DNA of 64,000 bases from Graphilbum fragrans (lineage: Eukaryota; Ascomycota; Sordariomycetes; Ophiostomatales; Ophiostomataceae). The stretch spans positions 62,001-126,000 of the forward strand of contig LLKO01000031.1 in assembly GCA_001513895.1 (NCBI GenBank), given 5' to 3'. The stretch's first letter is position 1. Each line of letters starts with the position of its first letter. Below are positions 42,968 through 54,815 of this stretch, piece after piece. The notes beneath the pieces were generated by a model. That model worked only from the letters and a program-made list of their open reading frames with translations, was not told the origin of the DNA and searched no databases. The translations under genes and the position numbers were made by a program.

Positions 42968-44521
42968 CTACACCATCCGCAGCGAGAACCCAGCGCCGCG
43001 TTCTTCCTTGTCGCGGCCACCAAAGATCCCGGCAAAGTCCATGGCCCCGAAATCCGCCACAGCTGCACCACGCACCGGTGCATTCGGCGTATCCCGTCGC
43101 CGGCGCCGTTCCTGGCCAGCTTTGCTCGGAAACGTGGGGAACATGGCCTCCTGCTTCGGCCGCGGGTCCTGGGCAAAGTATTCGTGGTCCAGCATCTCGT
43201 CGGCGGTTGGTCGCCGCGCCGGATCCAGTGCCAGCAGGCTGCTGAGCAGCTGGCATCCAGCCGTTGTCAAAAGGGGGAAGCGAGCGCGCAGTTTGGCGTT
43301 GGCCGTCGCTAGTGTCGACGAAAAGGACGATGACGAGGGCGGCAGCCGCAGCGCTTTGGCATTGGGCAGGCGGCGGAACCCGGGCCAGACGACGTCCGAG
43401 GGCAGGCCGACGGTGTCGAAAATACGGGCTACCTGGTCGGCCTCGTTGGATCCCTGGAGCAGAGGCTCGCGGGTGAGCAGCTCGCCAAAGATGCAGCCGA
43501 TGCTCCACATGTCCACGGCGCGGCCGTAATAGCGGGCGCCAAGCAGCAGCTCTGGCGCGCGGTACCACAGCGTGACCACGAGCGCCGTCATGGGCTCTGG
43601 CTCGGAGGCGCCAGAAGAGGAAGCGGACAGGCCCGAGGCCAGCGGCTCGCCGGTTTCGTGCGTCGCCTGAAAGTAGCGGGCCATGCCGAAGTCGGCGATC
43701 TTGAGGCGGCCGCGGTTGTTGAGCAGCAGGTTCGACGTCTTGAGGTCGCGGTGCAGCACCCAGCGCGCGTGCAGAAACGCCACCCCGTCGGCCAGCTGCC
43801 GCAGCAGCGTCTTGACCTCGGACGCCAGAAACGGCTGCGGCATGTCCTCGAGGATGCTCTTGAGATCGTGCTCCACAAACTCGAGCACCAGGAACACGCT
43901 GTCCAGCTGTGCTGCTGCGGCGGCCGCCGCCGCGTCCCTCTGTTCGCTCACAACCACCTCGTGCAGCTGCACAATGTTGCGGTGCTGTGCGCAGTCCCGC
44001 AGCAGCTGGATTTCTCGCAGCCCTGTCACAGGAAGTCCGCTGCGGTCCGCGGCATCCCGCTTCAGCCGCTTCAGCGCCACCACCCGGCCCGTCGCCAGCT
44101 CTCTGGCCCGTGCCACCCACCCGTACGCGCCCTCCTCGATGTCGTTGAGCTTGTCATAGACTTCAACGCTGCGACACGGTCCGGGAAGAGTGCCTCGCGT
44201 GATCCGCAGGAGTGGTGGTGCTTTGCTGCCTTCCAGCGTCTCGGTGTTGGTGGTGTGTGGTTGTGATGAGGAGGAGGACGGTGCCGCTGTTGTCCCCGCG
44301 TCTGTGCGCTCCGGCGTCAGCCTTCGCCGTTTTGTTGGCCGGTTGCCGTCGTTGCTGTTGTCTGTTCCTGTTGCTGCTGCCTCTGCCGCGGCCGCTGCCT
44401 CTTTTCGCGCTCGTTCCGCTGCTTTGAATCGCTTTTTCTCCTCCTTCTCTTTCCGCCGCCGCGCCACTACCGCCGCATCCTCTTCGCTGTCCGCCCACCG
44501 CGACTTGGCCGCGCTAGCCAT
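42968..44521 (-). CDS. CDK11/PITSLRE-type cyclin-dependent kinase
   Basis: A single exon encodes 517 residues. A charged Lys/Arg/Glu coiled-coil N-terminus (15-60) has a basic nuclear signal (PTKRRRL). The kinase domain has a glycine loop IEEGAYG (128-134), Lys151, and PVTGLRE at 164-170 in place of the PITSLRE helix. It also has HRDLKTSNLLL (258-268), DFGMAR (277-282) and TLWYRAPELLLG. Between DFG and the TLWYRAPE element lies a roughly 30-residue Ser/Glu/Pro insert (about 284-311), longer than usual for CDKs. Family members act in the nucleus in transcription and splicing control. The closest yeast relative I recall is fission yeast Ppk23. It is divergent from the NDUFAF7 gene. Confidence 0.93.
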   Translation of the reverse strand: MASAAKSRWADSEEDAAVVARRRKEKEEKKRFKAAERARKEAAAAAEAAATGTDNSNDGNRPTKRRRLTPERTDAGTTAAPSSSSSQPHTTNTETLEGSKAPPLLRITRGTLPGPCRSVEVYDKLNDIEEGAYGWVARARELATGRVVALKRLKRDAADRSGLPVTGLREIQLLRDCAQHRNIVQLHEVVVSEQRDAAAAAAAAQLDSVFLVLEFVEHDLKSILEDMPQPFLASEVKTLLRQLADGVAFLHARWVLHRDLKTSNLLLNNRGRLKIADFGMARYFQATHETGEPLASGLSASSSGASEPEPMTALVVTLWYRAPELLLGARYYGRAVDMWSIGCIFGELLTREPLLQGSNEADQVARIFDTVGLPSDVVWPGFRRLPNAKALRLPPSSSSFSSTLATANAKLRARFPLLTTAGCQLLSSLLALDPARRPTADEMLDHEYFAQDPRPKQEAMFPTFPSKAGQERRRRRDTPNAPVRGAAVADFGAMDFAGIFGGRDKEERGAGFSLRMV

Positions 44522-45166
44522 GGCTCTGAGTTTATGCGTCTCTTCCGCTTTGAAGCGAATGTATCACATTCGAACGGTGTGTCTGTATTCTCGTCTCGTC
44601 GTCGGAGTCGCGATCGATCGCTCCAGAGCACTGTCTATGTGCCGTAAAATCTGCCTAACCGTAGGCTATTATGTGGTTTTTTCTGCAGCTTGTAGGCCGT
44701 TCAGACCATAGTGAGTAGTAGGTATAGATTAGTTCGCCGGGGCGGTCACAAGGACGCGATGTTGAGACTGTTAACCTGGAAGCTTTACTTTTGGTTGCCA
44801 GAGCTAGTTTTCGGCCGTCCTTATCCACTGCTCGCTATCGGACCAATCAAAGCGTCGGGATTCGTCCAGCCTCAACAGGGACGCAGGAAGCTCCTATCAA
44901 AGTCCTCTTCCCAATTCCCACACGGCCCAACCCCCACGTGCTTTTTTCTGTCGTGGAAAGGACTCTTGTATCTAGGGTACATTGTGCTGACTGCAGTATT
45001 GCAAAACCCCGCGGTGCTGAACATCTGCCCGGATTGGGGGCACCTTGCTCCTCTTTGTCAAAATCTGTGGCCGAAAAAAAAGGATTCCTAATGAGTAAGA
45101 GCCTAGACAGAAGCAAAGTGAATCCCTGCACATATATAACGACAAGGCGCACCTACACACTGCAAA
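44522..45166. promoter_or_regulatory. Divergent promoter, CDK11-type kinase / NDUFAF7
   Basis: The 645 bp between start codons include a TATATAA at 45133-45139, only about 28 bp before the NDUFAF7 ATG. That is close for a TATA box, so it may not be functional. Confidence 0.4.
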
Positions 45167-47114
45167 ATGAGGGCGTTTCACCGCCCCATAGCCCCCCGAA
45201 GCGGGCGGCGTGGCTCATCACTCTCATCGCTGGCATCGCTCTCGTCGAGCACATATCGCACACAAACACATCGAGCATCTAGACCCTCTTCGGCAGCCAG
45301 CCCCAACTCTCTTTCTGCCCGTAGTCTTGGCCACCGGCACCGTCTTTTCTCCTCTACGGCCTATCGCCACAGCGATGGCGAGGAGCGGCAGTGGTCGACG
45401 CCCTTGGCTAAACAGCTCGCAGAAGCCATCTCGGTACGTATAGACACCAGAGCCAAAAGCCAAGAGGACTACCCTAACAAGTGAACCACAGGCCACTGGA
45501 CCCATTCCTGTCGCCAGCTATATGCGCATGTGCTTGACGTCTGATGTAGGCGGCTACTACACGGGCGCTCTGGACGGCACAGGCCGCGACCCGTTTGGCC
45601 GCGCCGGAGACTTTGTCACGTCGCCCGAAGTGTCGCAGGTCTTTGGCGAGCTTATTGGCATCTGGTTTGTGGCTGAATGGATGGCCCAGGGCAAGCCGTC
45701 ACGCGGCGTTGAGCTGATGGAGGTTGGGCCTGGCCGTGGCACATTGATGGATGATATGCTGCGAGTGAGTTTGCTGCTTTGGGAGGACATCTTGGTGTCC
45801 CTCTTCTTGATCCTACCCTGCTAACACTCCAGACCATCCGCCACTTTGGCTTGGCCAAGAGCATCGATGCTGTCTACATGGTGGAGGCTAGCTCCCAGCT
45901 GCGCATGGCCCAGAAGGACTTGCTCTGTGGCCCTGACGCCCCCATGTCCGAGTCCAAGGTCGGCTATCACAGCGTCAGCAAGCTTGCTAGCCTGCCCATT
46001 GTCTGGACCGAGACCATCAAGTCGATCCCCTGTAGTGAGTCCCTGCTTCGTCTCTGCGCATCCATGGCCAGGCATGTTCGTCTAACCCCCAAAAGATCCC
46101 AGCAATATGCCCCTGATCGTGGCCCATGAGTTCTTTGACGCTCTCCCCATCCACGTCTTTCAATCCGTCTCCGTTCCGCCAACACAACAGCCTGCCCCTC
46201 CCTCCTCCCCCCCCTTCACATCGCCATCCTCTTCCACTACCTCTCCCTCCTCCTCTTCCCCATCCTCTCCCCCGCCTCCTCCCACCTCCTCTACTCCTGC
46301 ATCTGCCGACCGTGCCTCTGCTGCGTCGCGCACCTCCCGTCCAACTGTCCAGTGGCGTGAAATGGTCGTCTCTCCCACGCCCCCCGGATCGACCCACGAA
46401 TCCCTGGGCACCCCCCGCACCCAGCAGCGCGACGGCCCCGTCCCCGACTTCCAGTTGGCTCTCGCTCCTGGGGCCACCCGCCATTCCCGCTACCTGCCCA
46501 ACCTGTCTCCGCGCTACCGTGCTCTCTTAAAGGCAGCCTCCTCGGCCGCCGCCGCCAACCCGGGCCTCGCTCTGCGCGAGACCGTCATCGAAATCTGCCC
46601 CGATGCCGCTCTCTACGCCTCTGACTTTGCTGAGCGCATCGGCGGCTCCAAGCAACACCCCAAGCCGCGCCCGTCCGGCGCCGCTCTCATCCTTGACTAT
46701 GGTCCGGGCGACGGATCCATCCCTGTGAACTCGCTCCGGGGCATCCGCCGCCATCGCCGTGTGAGTCCGTTTGCCGAAGCCGGCTTGACGGACCTGAGCG
46801 CCGACGTCGACTTTGGCGCCGTGGCCGAAGAGGCTGTGCGGGCTAGCGAAGGCGTCGAGGTCCACGGCCCTGTCGACCAGGCCGACTTCTTGCTGTCTAT
46901 GGGTATCCGCGAGCGGGCTGAGGCGCTGGGGAAATCTGGCAGCGAATCTAGCAGTGGCATTGGCAGCAGCCCGTCCGACATCGAGCGCTCCTGGAAACGG
47001 TTGGTGGACCGCGGTCCGGGTGGCATGGGCAAAGTGTACAAGGCGCTGGCCATTCTGCCCGAAAATGACGGACGGCGGCGCCCGGTTGGCTTTGGCGGGG
47101 ATGTAGTACAATGA
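45167..47114 (+). CDS. NDUFAF7: NDUFAF7/MidA-type mitochondrial protein arginine methyltransferase
   Basis: Exons are 45167-45433, 45492-45764, 45833-46034 and 46096-47114 (586 residues). All introns are GT-AG and 58-68 nt long. The N-terminus is rich in Arg, Ser and Ala without acids, as in mitochondrial presequences. The methyltransferase core follows: GYYTGALDGTGRDPFGRAGDFVTSPEVSQ-type opening, VELMEVGPGRGTLMDDMLR for AdoMet binding, YMVEAS, and MPLIVAHEFFDALPIH. Late motifs are LILDYGPGDG and ADVDFGAV. In animals NDUFAF7 dimethylates a core subunit during complex I assembly. Directly after HEFFDALPIHVFQ is a Pro/Ser-rich insert of about 60 residues that is not part of the family core. Confidence 0.93.
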
Positions 47115-47312
47115 AAGGCTATCGTGTATTTCTACACATCTAGGCTCTGTCCTCACTCTGTGTTGGCTTACGAGAATAGACACAAATGAAGTAAAGAAAA
47201 AACATCAATTTGGAAAGTAACAATATAACAAATCACACACACAAACACCTAGCCTAGCGGCCATGCTTTTCTTCCCAGTGGTTCTTCCGTCGGCTGCCGC
47301 CAATCGTCTCTG

Positions 47313-47336
47313 GTCTTCCGGTCTTCCGGTCTTCCG
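47313..47336. repeat. GTCTTCCG 8-bp tandem repeat, 3 copies
   Basis: Three perfect copies lie downstream of the NDUFAF7 gene. Confidence 0.9.
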
Positions 47337-48949
47337 GTCCATATTATTTCCTTCTATTTTCTTCTACCCACGGCAGACCAGTAGAAACAAAAAAGGACAT
47401 AAGACAAAAGAACAATGCCCGTAATACCCTCCGGAGTACACTATTAGTCTCTATTTCCCGAAAGTAGATCTCACAAACCAGGCACCATTCTTTGTTGTCG
47501 ATACCAATACTCGTAAGATGAAACCCCGCCCGTTGTTTCATAGCAAGGCAAAAGAATCAAGAACAGCAGATCAATGTGAATGACGAGGCATAAGAACGAG
47601 CAACCAGGACAAGAAATAACACAAAACGCAAGCTAGCATTATCGATAGCAGAGAACACCCATCTCCAAGCGGTGGGAGAGTCAGACGGCAAGCTCCTGCA
47701 AAAGATGCTCGCTAGGTAATGCAGTAACAAACAAAAAAGACAATATATGACGGCTAAGCAGAATAAGGAAACAACACCAGAGTAGGAAAACAAAAGGCAA
47801 TCTCATGAATGGAAATCATGCTGACATGGCCACATTAGAGAGATGGGGAACAACGAGAGTGGGGAGGTTGAAAGTAACAGACACGCCAACACGAACGATA
47901 GAAACGATCAAATAACAGGGACAAAAAAAAAACAAAAAAACAACATAGACAATAGAACGCCAATGAAAACAAGAGAGCCTTACACTACTCCTACAGAGGA
48001 GCCAATGCATCCCCTCATCCCCTATCTTCCGGCCTGTCTGAACAGGCCAACAGATCATCTGGGCACCAATTTTTTGCCGATTCTAAACCCATCATCTATG
48101 CGCGGATGCCATGATCCTATTCCTAACAAGTCTGTTCCCAACAAGTGTGAATATGGCTGCAGTTCTGCGGCGAATATTCGACACCAGTTCTTCTCTCATA
48201 TCCATCAATCCCTGTCTCATAGCAACACGAATCGGTCAACGTTCTTTGCCACAGGGTACCGTATCCAAGATTCGGAACTAGGCCTAAACTATTGCACAGA
48301 CCACGCAGATGATGGGGGTGCGGAGCACTATGCCCTTCTCCCCTACAAATGATGTGCATGTGCGTAGTCGTTGCACTATCCCAGGTCCGATTTCCAGCTC
48401 TGTTCTGTTTCTTTTCCAGCTGCTGTGCTAGGGAGACTGCTGTTACGCATCACTCAAATAGCTCGACTGCTAAACGATCGCATAATCTCTTCCAAGGCTA
48501 TGCTCCGTCAACCTGCTGTGGTTGCCGCCCAGCCTGGATGCTGTCATGTGTTTAAGCATGCTTTATAGTCGTGCTGTGTGTCTTTTTTTTTCCCTGTCCG
48601 TATGGATGCGTCCTTGCAGGAGTGTATTGCGTAGTTGATAAACAGTAGGAATGTGTGTCTCTGTACCGAGATAGAGGTGGGCGACCGCGTTTTTTGCCTA
48701 CATGGTGATCTTGTCCAAAGCGTTTGCCTGGCTCTTCCGGGAATTCTTCTTCGCTTTATTTCAGCATGAAGGAGTTGCCCATTAATGTGCCCTTCGGGAT
48801 GAAGGAGGGAAAGGCTGATTTTGTCTCCTAGAGGTCGGGGTGGGGGAAGCCACTCTCCATTCAGTGTCTCTTGCCACCATATAGCAGTGGATAACGCCGT
48901 TATACGCTTTGGGGGTTGAAATTCGCGGGCTTCGTAGTTTCTTCGTTAG

Positions 48950-48958
48950 TACTCCGTA
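48950..48958. repeat. TACTCCGTA motif copy
   Basis: Exact copy of the dispersed 9-mer, 39 bp beyond the phosphatase stop codon. Confidence 0.8.
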
Positions 48959-48996
48959 CACGTCATGGGATTACTTTGAGACAACGCTTTACAAGT

Positions 48997-50733
48997 CTAA
49001 CTTACAGGGCTGTTGATGAAGCTCTTTCTGTTGTTCCGCTGCTTCTTGATGTGATTCTTCAGGCCGTTCGAGTCAAGAGGCTTGAGAAGCTCAAAACTGC
49101 ACAGCAGTTCGTTGTTGACTGACATCACTGCGCCCCAGTTGTCGAATTCACCGCAGTACTGTGAAGATGGGTTAGTACGTCGGAGTCTCGGAGGGGTGGG
49201 TCGGGCCACGAATGGAAGGCCGTAACAGTTGGGAGGCAAAGAAAAAATATAAACACAACAAAAACTAAGACAGGATCTGAGACTCACATTCGGGGCGCTA
49301 AAGACGGTGACGAGGACGCGGTCATTGAAGAACTCATAGCCGTCCTCGACGACCATGTGGGCTCGGCAAACAAGGTCAAAGTCGTGCTTAACCAAGAAAT
49401 CGGTAATGACTTTTTTGTTGAAGCAGTAGCTGACGCCGCGCTCGTTCGAGTCCCACTCCTGGTCCATGTCGGCTGGGTCGGACCACAGCAGGTCGTTCAG
49501 CAGGCCGTAGTCAGGCACGTCCGTGGGGCGGGCAATGTTGCGGATGTCGTCCATGTGGTCGAGGGCGGGCGAGAGGCCGCCGTGGACGCAAAAGATCTTG
49601 CCGGCCACGATGGCGGCGACGGGCAGCGTGTTGAAGGTGTCGATGAACGTCTTCCAAATCTTGACGGTGCAGCGGCGCTTGCACTCGTCGTAGAAGCCGT
49701 AAACGCGGGTGACGTTGGCGCACTCGTGGTTGCCGCGCAGCAAGAAGAAGTTTTCGGGGTACTTGAGCTTGTAGCACAGCAGCAGCAGAATGGTCTCGAG
49801 CGACTGCTTGCCGCGGTCGACGTAGTCGCCGAGGAAGAGGAAGTTGGAGGACGGAGGGAAGCCACACATCTCAAACATGCGGATCAGGTCGGTGTACTGG
49901 CCGTGGACGTCGCCGACAATCTTGACAGGGGCGTCGAGCTCGAGCAGAGTGGGCTGGGAGAGGAAAACCTCGCGGGCGCGGAGGCAAATGGCCGTTATTT
50001 CGGCGTTCTTTAGACACACGCTCTTGGTGACCTTACCTGCATAGGCAGCGTCCAGCAGACGCTTGATGAAGTCATCCAAGTCAATGTCTTTGATCTCGCC
50101 CATGGCCACTCCAGATTCGTCAAGGCCTGGGCTTTTTGCCGCTAGCGCTGCAAAGGCCGCGATGGCGTTCTCGGGGCTGTCTCGGCGAACGAGAATCGAT
50201 TGGCCCGGCTGCAGGGGCTGCATGCTGGGGTCGGGCACACCGGACGAGGGTGGAGAGTCGGAGACATGATCGACTTCACCGCTGGCTTGCGCAGCGCTGA
50301 CGTTGTGCTTGCCCGCCTTGACCGACGCGGATTGGACGGGAGAAGGCGGGGGCAGCTGCGTGTCGACGAACGACGATGTCAGCGCAGCGGTGTCGACTGA
50401 GGAGGCCACGGATGTCGGTGACGATGCCGAGTCGTTGCGGCTGAGCCGTGATGGCACAGGCAGGGAGTTTCGGTTGGTGCGGTTCGACTTGATCGAGCTG
50501 GCGTCCGATCGCTCTGGTCGCTCTGGGATGGCGTCCCCATTCGACAATATCGTAGACGACCGGGGGCTGCTTGTTTTGCTGCTGCTTCCAGGGATCTTCG
50601 ACCGCAGAGACTTGAAGGAGCGCGACGAGTCTTTCGTGTCCGATCGGCTGAAGGACGGGTAAGACTGCAGATTGTCGGCGCCGCCCGCCTTCGACGGGGA
50701 TGTGCCGCTTTCCTTGGAACTCTGGCTTCCCAT
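48997..50733 (-). CDS. PPZ1: PPZ-type serine/threonine protein phosphatase
   Basis: Exons on the minus strand are 50733-49288 and 49158-48997 (535 residues); the 129-nt intron is GTGAGT to CACAG. I chose the ATG at 50733 over one 11 codons upstream because it gives MGSQSSKE, a glycine-2 myristoylation signal like that of yeast Ppz1. About 230 Ser-rich disordered residues precede a complete PP1-like catalytic domain: GDVHGQY, GDYVDRG, RGNHEC, the HGG metal site, and LLWSDPAD. The C-terminus is short and basic. Ppz phosphatases control potassium and sodium homeostasis and cell wall integrity, and are inhibited by Hal3-like proteins. The last codons include GTAAGT directly before the stop, so a further small 3' exon is possible. 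Confidence 0.93.
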   Translation of the reverse strand: MGSQSSKESGTSPSKAGGADNLQSYPSFSRSDTKDSSRSFKSLRSKIPGSSSKTSSPRSSTILSNGDAIPERPERSDASSIKSNRTNRNSLPVPSRLSRNDSASSPTSVASSVDTAALTSSFVDTQLPPPSPVQSASVKAGKHNVSAAQASGEVDHVSDSPPSSGVPDPSMQPLQPGQSILVRRDSPENAIAAFAALAAKSPGLDESGVAMGEIKDIDLDDFIKRLLDAAYAGKVTKSVCLKNAEITAICLRAREVFLSQPTLLELDAPVKIVGDVHGQYTDLIRMFEMCGFPPSSNFLFLGDYVDRGKQSLETILLLLCYKLKYPENFFLLRGNHECANVTRVYGFYDECKRRCTVKIWKTFIDTFNTLPVAAIVAGKIFCVHGGLSPALDHMDDIRNIARPTDVPDYGLLNDLLWSDPADMDQEWDSNERGVSYCFNKKVITDFLVKHDFDLVCRAHMVVEDGYEFFNDRVLVTVFSAPNVSLRSCLSFCCVYIFSLPPNCYGLPFVARPTPPRLRRTNPSSQYCGEFDNWGAVMSVNNELLCSFELLKPLDSNGLKNHIKKQRNNRKSFINSPVS

Positions 50734-53700
50734 ATTTCCCACGGGAACAGCAGACGGCAAGCGCAAGCAGGGGCGTCCACCGGTTGACTTGTGTCAGGCC
50801 GGACGAACAGAAGACAATGCCAAGGGAGCGAGCAAAAAGGGCGAGCCTAATGAAGGGGAGGAAGGGCTGCAGAGAAGGTTGGAGAGAGAAAGATCGGCAG
50901 GTGTGGGAGGGATGGGTTAGCGATCCCACGTGATCCGACCTTATGCGCAGTAGAAAATATTATGGAGGGTAGAACAGGCGGTCCAGAGCCGAAAGGAGAA
51001 GGAGGGTTGTAGGGGAGCAGCGGCGTCCCTGAATTGTCTCCGTGGTTGGCAATTGCGAATGGATCTGAGAGAACTGAGGCAACAGGGCGAAAATGAGAGT
51101 GTCGCTAAAGACCGGCAGAAGGTGTCCTAGGAGCAAAATCCGATTCGGTCGGCCAGGCGCGAGTAGAAAGAAGGGTAGTAGGAAGAGCAGAGGAAAAATG
51201 GCGCCTAGAAAGGACTCGAAATCGGCTGAAGGTGAGGCGGTTCACGCAGCAAAGCCGGCGGATCAGTTCTGCACGATGACGAAAGCGGAAGCGAGAGAAC
51301 AGGAGCTTCGCGATTTATGTTTACACGAAAAATAAGGAGGGTCTCGTCGTGGAGCGTCGAGCCGATCCCAAGCTGATTCGGTATCGACAAAAGGAAAGAA
51401 TAGCAAGGCCCGTGGTATGGAAATGGGCGGCCAGTTTCTGAGGCAAAAAGGAAGGCGTAGTCAGGCAGCCGTCGAGTATATAAAGTCTAGAGTCGAGAAG
51501 AAGGCTCAGCGTGTGCTGGTCTGCTCAGTGTGTCAGCAATTGTCGCCACCGAGTCGGATTTTAGCGGCGGCGCGGAGGGAAGGGGAGTTAGAGAGGTGGG
51601 GGAGGGACAAAGGCCGGGCTAGCTGTCCCTGGCCAGTTGGAGGCCAAGGAAGGGCCAGGGCGAAGAAAGGGCAGGAAGTGCAGAGGAACAAAAGACCGCA
51701 GAGAAAGCGGAAATGGACCAGACACACACACAAACACAAAACGCAAATCTGCACGACGAGAGGGGCTGTCGTCGACGTGGCGTGTGTCTTACAGCGGCGG
51801 GACCAGCCGACAAAAAGAGGACACAATAAAAGGCAAAGCAAGGAAGAGAACAGGCAAAGCCAAGGCGTAGACAGGAATGTAAGTCGCGGGGTTTACTGAC
51901 AGGTGCAAAAATGCCGATGCGGAAGCGCAGGCAGCGACGTATTTTTCAAGTCAGAAAAGCGGGCCACGGCGGGCTTGTGACGTCCGGGTCGGTGTTGAGA
52001 GAGTCGGCGTTTGCGGTGGTGGCGCCGGCGCTGGAACAGAGGTCGTTCCGGAAGATCGTGACACGATGGTCCGCTAGCTTTGGCGTCGTTAAGAGGCAAT
52101 GGCGCTGGGTCGTGAAGACGGGCGGTGAGGGCAAGAGGAAGGCTAGGCAGAACAGCTGACTTGATATTGGTTGCGGGAAAAAAAAACAAGGAGGATGGAA
52201 AATGTAGACGGGGGGGGGAGGAATAGAAGAGGAGAGAAATTTGTTGGGAGCGGGGAAGAAAAGGCTGACAGGATGGAATGAAAGCGCGATTTGGAGAGCA
52301 GATAGAGAGAGGAAGGGAGAGAGAGGGGCGGAGGACCTATTGTCTTTTCGGTGTCGATAGTTTGCTGGTAGCGCTGCCTGCGATGGGCCACACAGGGTTC
52401 GGAAGATGGGCTGGAGGTGCTCTTGGCGAAAAGGCGCTCTTGGCCCAGCACGCGCTCCTTTTCCCTATCGTTCTAGGCTGGGTTGATGACCGGGAGCGTG
52501 GGTGGGTTCTTGGCCAAAGCCGTTGTGTCGCCAACTGAAGTCCAATCGCGTTCGGTTGGTGGGTGGTTCGTATTATCCGACTCTAGTATTGCTCCTCTTG
52601 TGCACTTATTTCTTGCTCCTTGCTCCTCTTCTTGCGGTTTTCGGTACCCGAGATATGCGGGCGATGCGCCAGGATTGCAGTGTCTGCCGTGGTTGTCTTT
52701 CGCCCCTTGGCAGTGGGCGGTGTGGTTGTTTTGGGACGGCACGTCTTTTCTGGGCAAAGTGGGCAAGCTGTCTTCGGCCAGGTCGGGGAAAGGCGACAGA
52801 CAGAGCAAAGGGCGGGATCGTTTTCGGAGGCGTTGGCAACCCGTTGTAGCTAGGGCTGTCGAGGGTCGAATTGGTCAAAGCAGGGCCGGCGACAGGGCAG
52901 TGCCAGTGTGAAACAGAGTGAAGTCGGCGGCGCAGAGAACGACAATGTCGACGAGAAACCGGACTTGGCAACTTTGGGGAGGCGGAGCAAAAAGATGGAT
53001 AGACAGATGGCTCGATGGCAGGTGTGGCCGAATGGGGGGCGAGGCCGTGGAGCAGCAGTGCAGAACTAAAACTGGGCAGACAAGCCTGGCGGAATGGTGA
53101 TCACAGATTGGTCGAGAACGCTGGTTCGCGACAGGGTTGGCAGCGGGGACGGCCTGATGGTGGGCTGGTCTTTGATAAGAAGATGCAACTAAGAATTGAG
53201 TTGGGGCGATGTGAAGAAGCTGTGGCGGCCATACAAGGCGAACAAATAACGTATGCCATAGGCGCTGATAAACGGGAAGGCGCAATGGGCACGGCAACCT
53301 TATACAGAAATACAGGCATACAGGCATCCAGGCATACAAACATACGGTAGTCGCAGCAGGTGCGGCAAATACGGAGCATGGCATCAATCAAGTCTGATCA
53401 GACGCCCCGGAGCCGGGATGCTTGAGTAGGATTGCGACGGCCAGCAGCAACCAACTGGGACACCGAGAAGAAGCGCAGCCCACTGCGATACGACCAGACC
53501 TGCAGTGCCGGGGCGGGGACTCGACAACTAGTTCCGCTAACTCATGGGCTCGCTGAACGCTGCCGGTCCGAGCAGCTGGAGCTGGCTGTCGAGCCCGACG
53601 CGCAGAATAAGAAATAAGAATGGGGGGTCACCTGCCGGTGCCCGTGGGCGAAGCTCTGCTCCGACAGCGAGCGTTTTCGTGGCGCGCCGCTATTGGGCAG

Positions 53701-54806
53701 CTGCTGCACGTGGTCACAAGATCCCCCAAGTTGCCTTTTTGGGCTTCTCGTCACACAATTTGCCACCACACGAAGCTGTGATATCTGATAACCTTTACAG
53801 CCGTTTGCCAGGTCTTGGTTAGAATCCAGATTCCAGATTGGCAGAGCTGTTCAGTCCGTCCTGGACTGTGCTTGCTGCGTGGAAATTGAGTTAATATATA
53901 TGTACGAGTGACTGTCGGCCAAATCCATCAACGTCAGTGTCAGTGTCGTTTGTAAATCACATGTTTCGCCAAGACGCCTGTGCAAATTGTGGCCGGCGTG
54001 GCCAGGCCCTCTTGTGCCACCCGAAACCCGGGGAATGGGGATACGGTCGTGGCTGTTGCACTCTGCTTCTCTTGGTTGGGCTCACGGTATGCAAGCCAAG
54101 ACTCCAGGAAGCCAAACAGAGGCCATAGGCAAAACCAGAGCGGGGGCATCAAGCCCACACAAGACCATGCCAAGCCTAGATAGCGACACAGTCCCGCTTG
54201 CGGAAGGAAATAAGACTCGGCACAGAGCAAGTGAACAGGAGGACGAAGAGCTTAGCACCCACGAAGCACAACTAGGGAACACGGCGGCCACGAGGACCAC
54301 GAGGGCCAAGTAGGTGGTGAAAGAGTTTTGGGCAACAATCATGTCACGAGATACCGCTGTCACATATCAAAAACAGCAAAAGAAACAAAAGGCTAGGAAA
54401 AAGACCTCGGAGTAGAGAAGCGGCGGTGACCGGTCGAGTCCTCCGTACATCGTGCAGACACCGGGGCGGAGCCTTCGCTGCCAGCAGCTATGTAGAACTG
54501 CCGTCATGCCGTCTTTGCCAAGCGGAGAGGCCCGACAGCGGAGCAGGTCGCACGCGATGCCGAAGCCGGAAGCTGGGAGGAAGGGCGAGGGTGCCATAAT
54601 CCATCGACCGTGGGCACCGAGACTTAAAAAGAGGGGGGAATACCGAGTTTGGAGTGGGATGCCCGAATAAGCTTTGTCCCACGCAAGTAAGGGCCTGAGG
54701 CAGCATCGAAGAAAACGTCAAATTCCGCCTCACTCAAGAATGTGTGCAGCTTTTTTGGGCTGTCGAGGGTCACGGGATACTCCCAAGAATACATATGTAT
54801 GTACAC

Positions 54807-54815
54807 TACTCCGTA
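54807..54815. repeat. TACTCCGTA motif copy
   Basis: Exact copy of the dispersed 9-mer. Confidence 0.8.

Larger units (their letters stand above)
47115..48996. other. Intergenic region, 1.9 kb
   Basis: No gene is recognised. It contains a tandem repeat at 47313 and a TACTCCGTA copy at 48950, and it is the convergent 3' region of two genes. Confidence 0.5.

Noticed and set aside
51417..51899. 160-codon Lys/Arg-rich frame in the gene desert
   Set aside because: Composition follows from purine-rich DNA. No domain or conserved start is visible.
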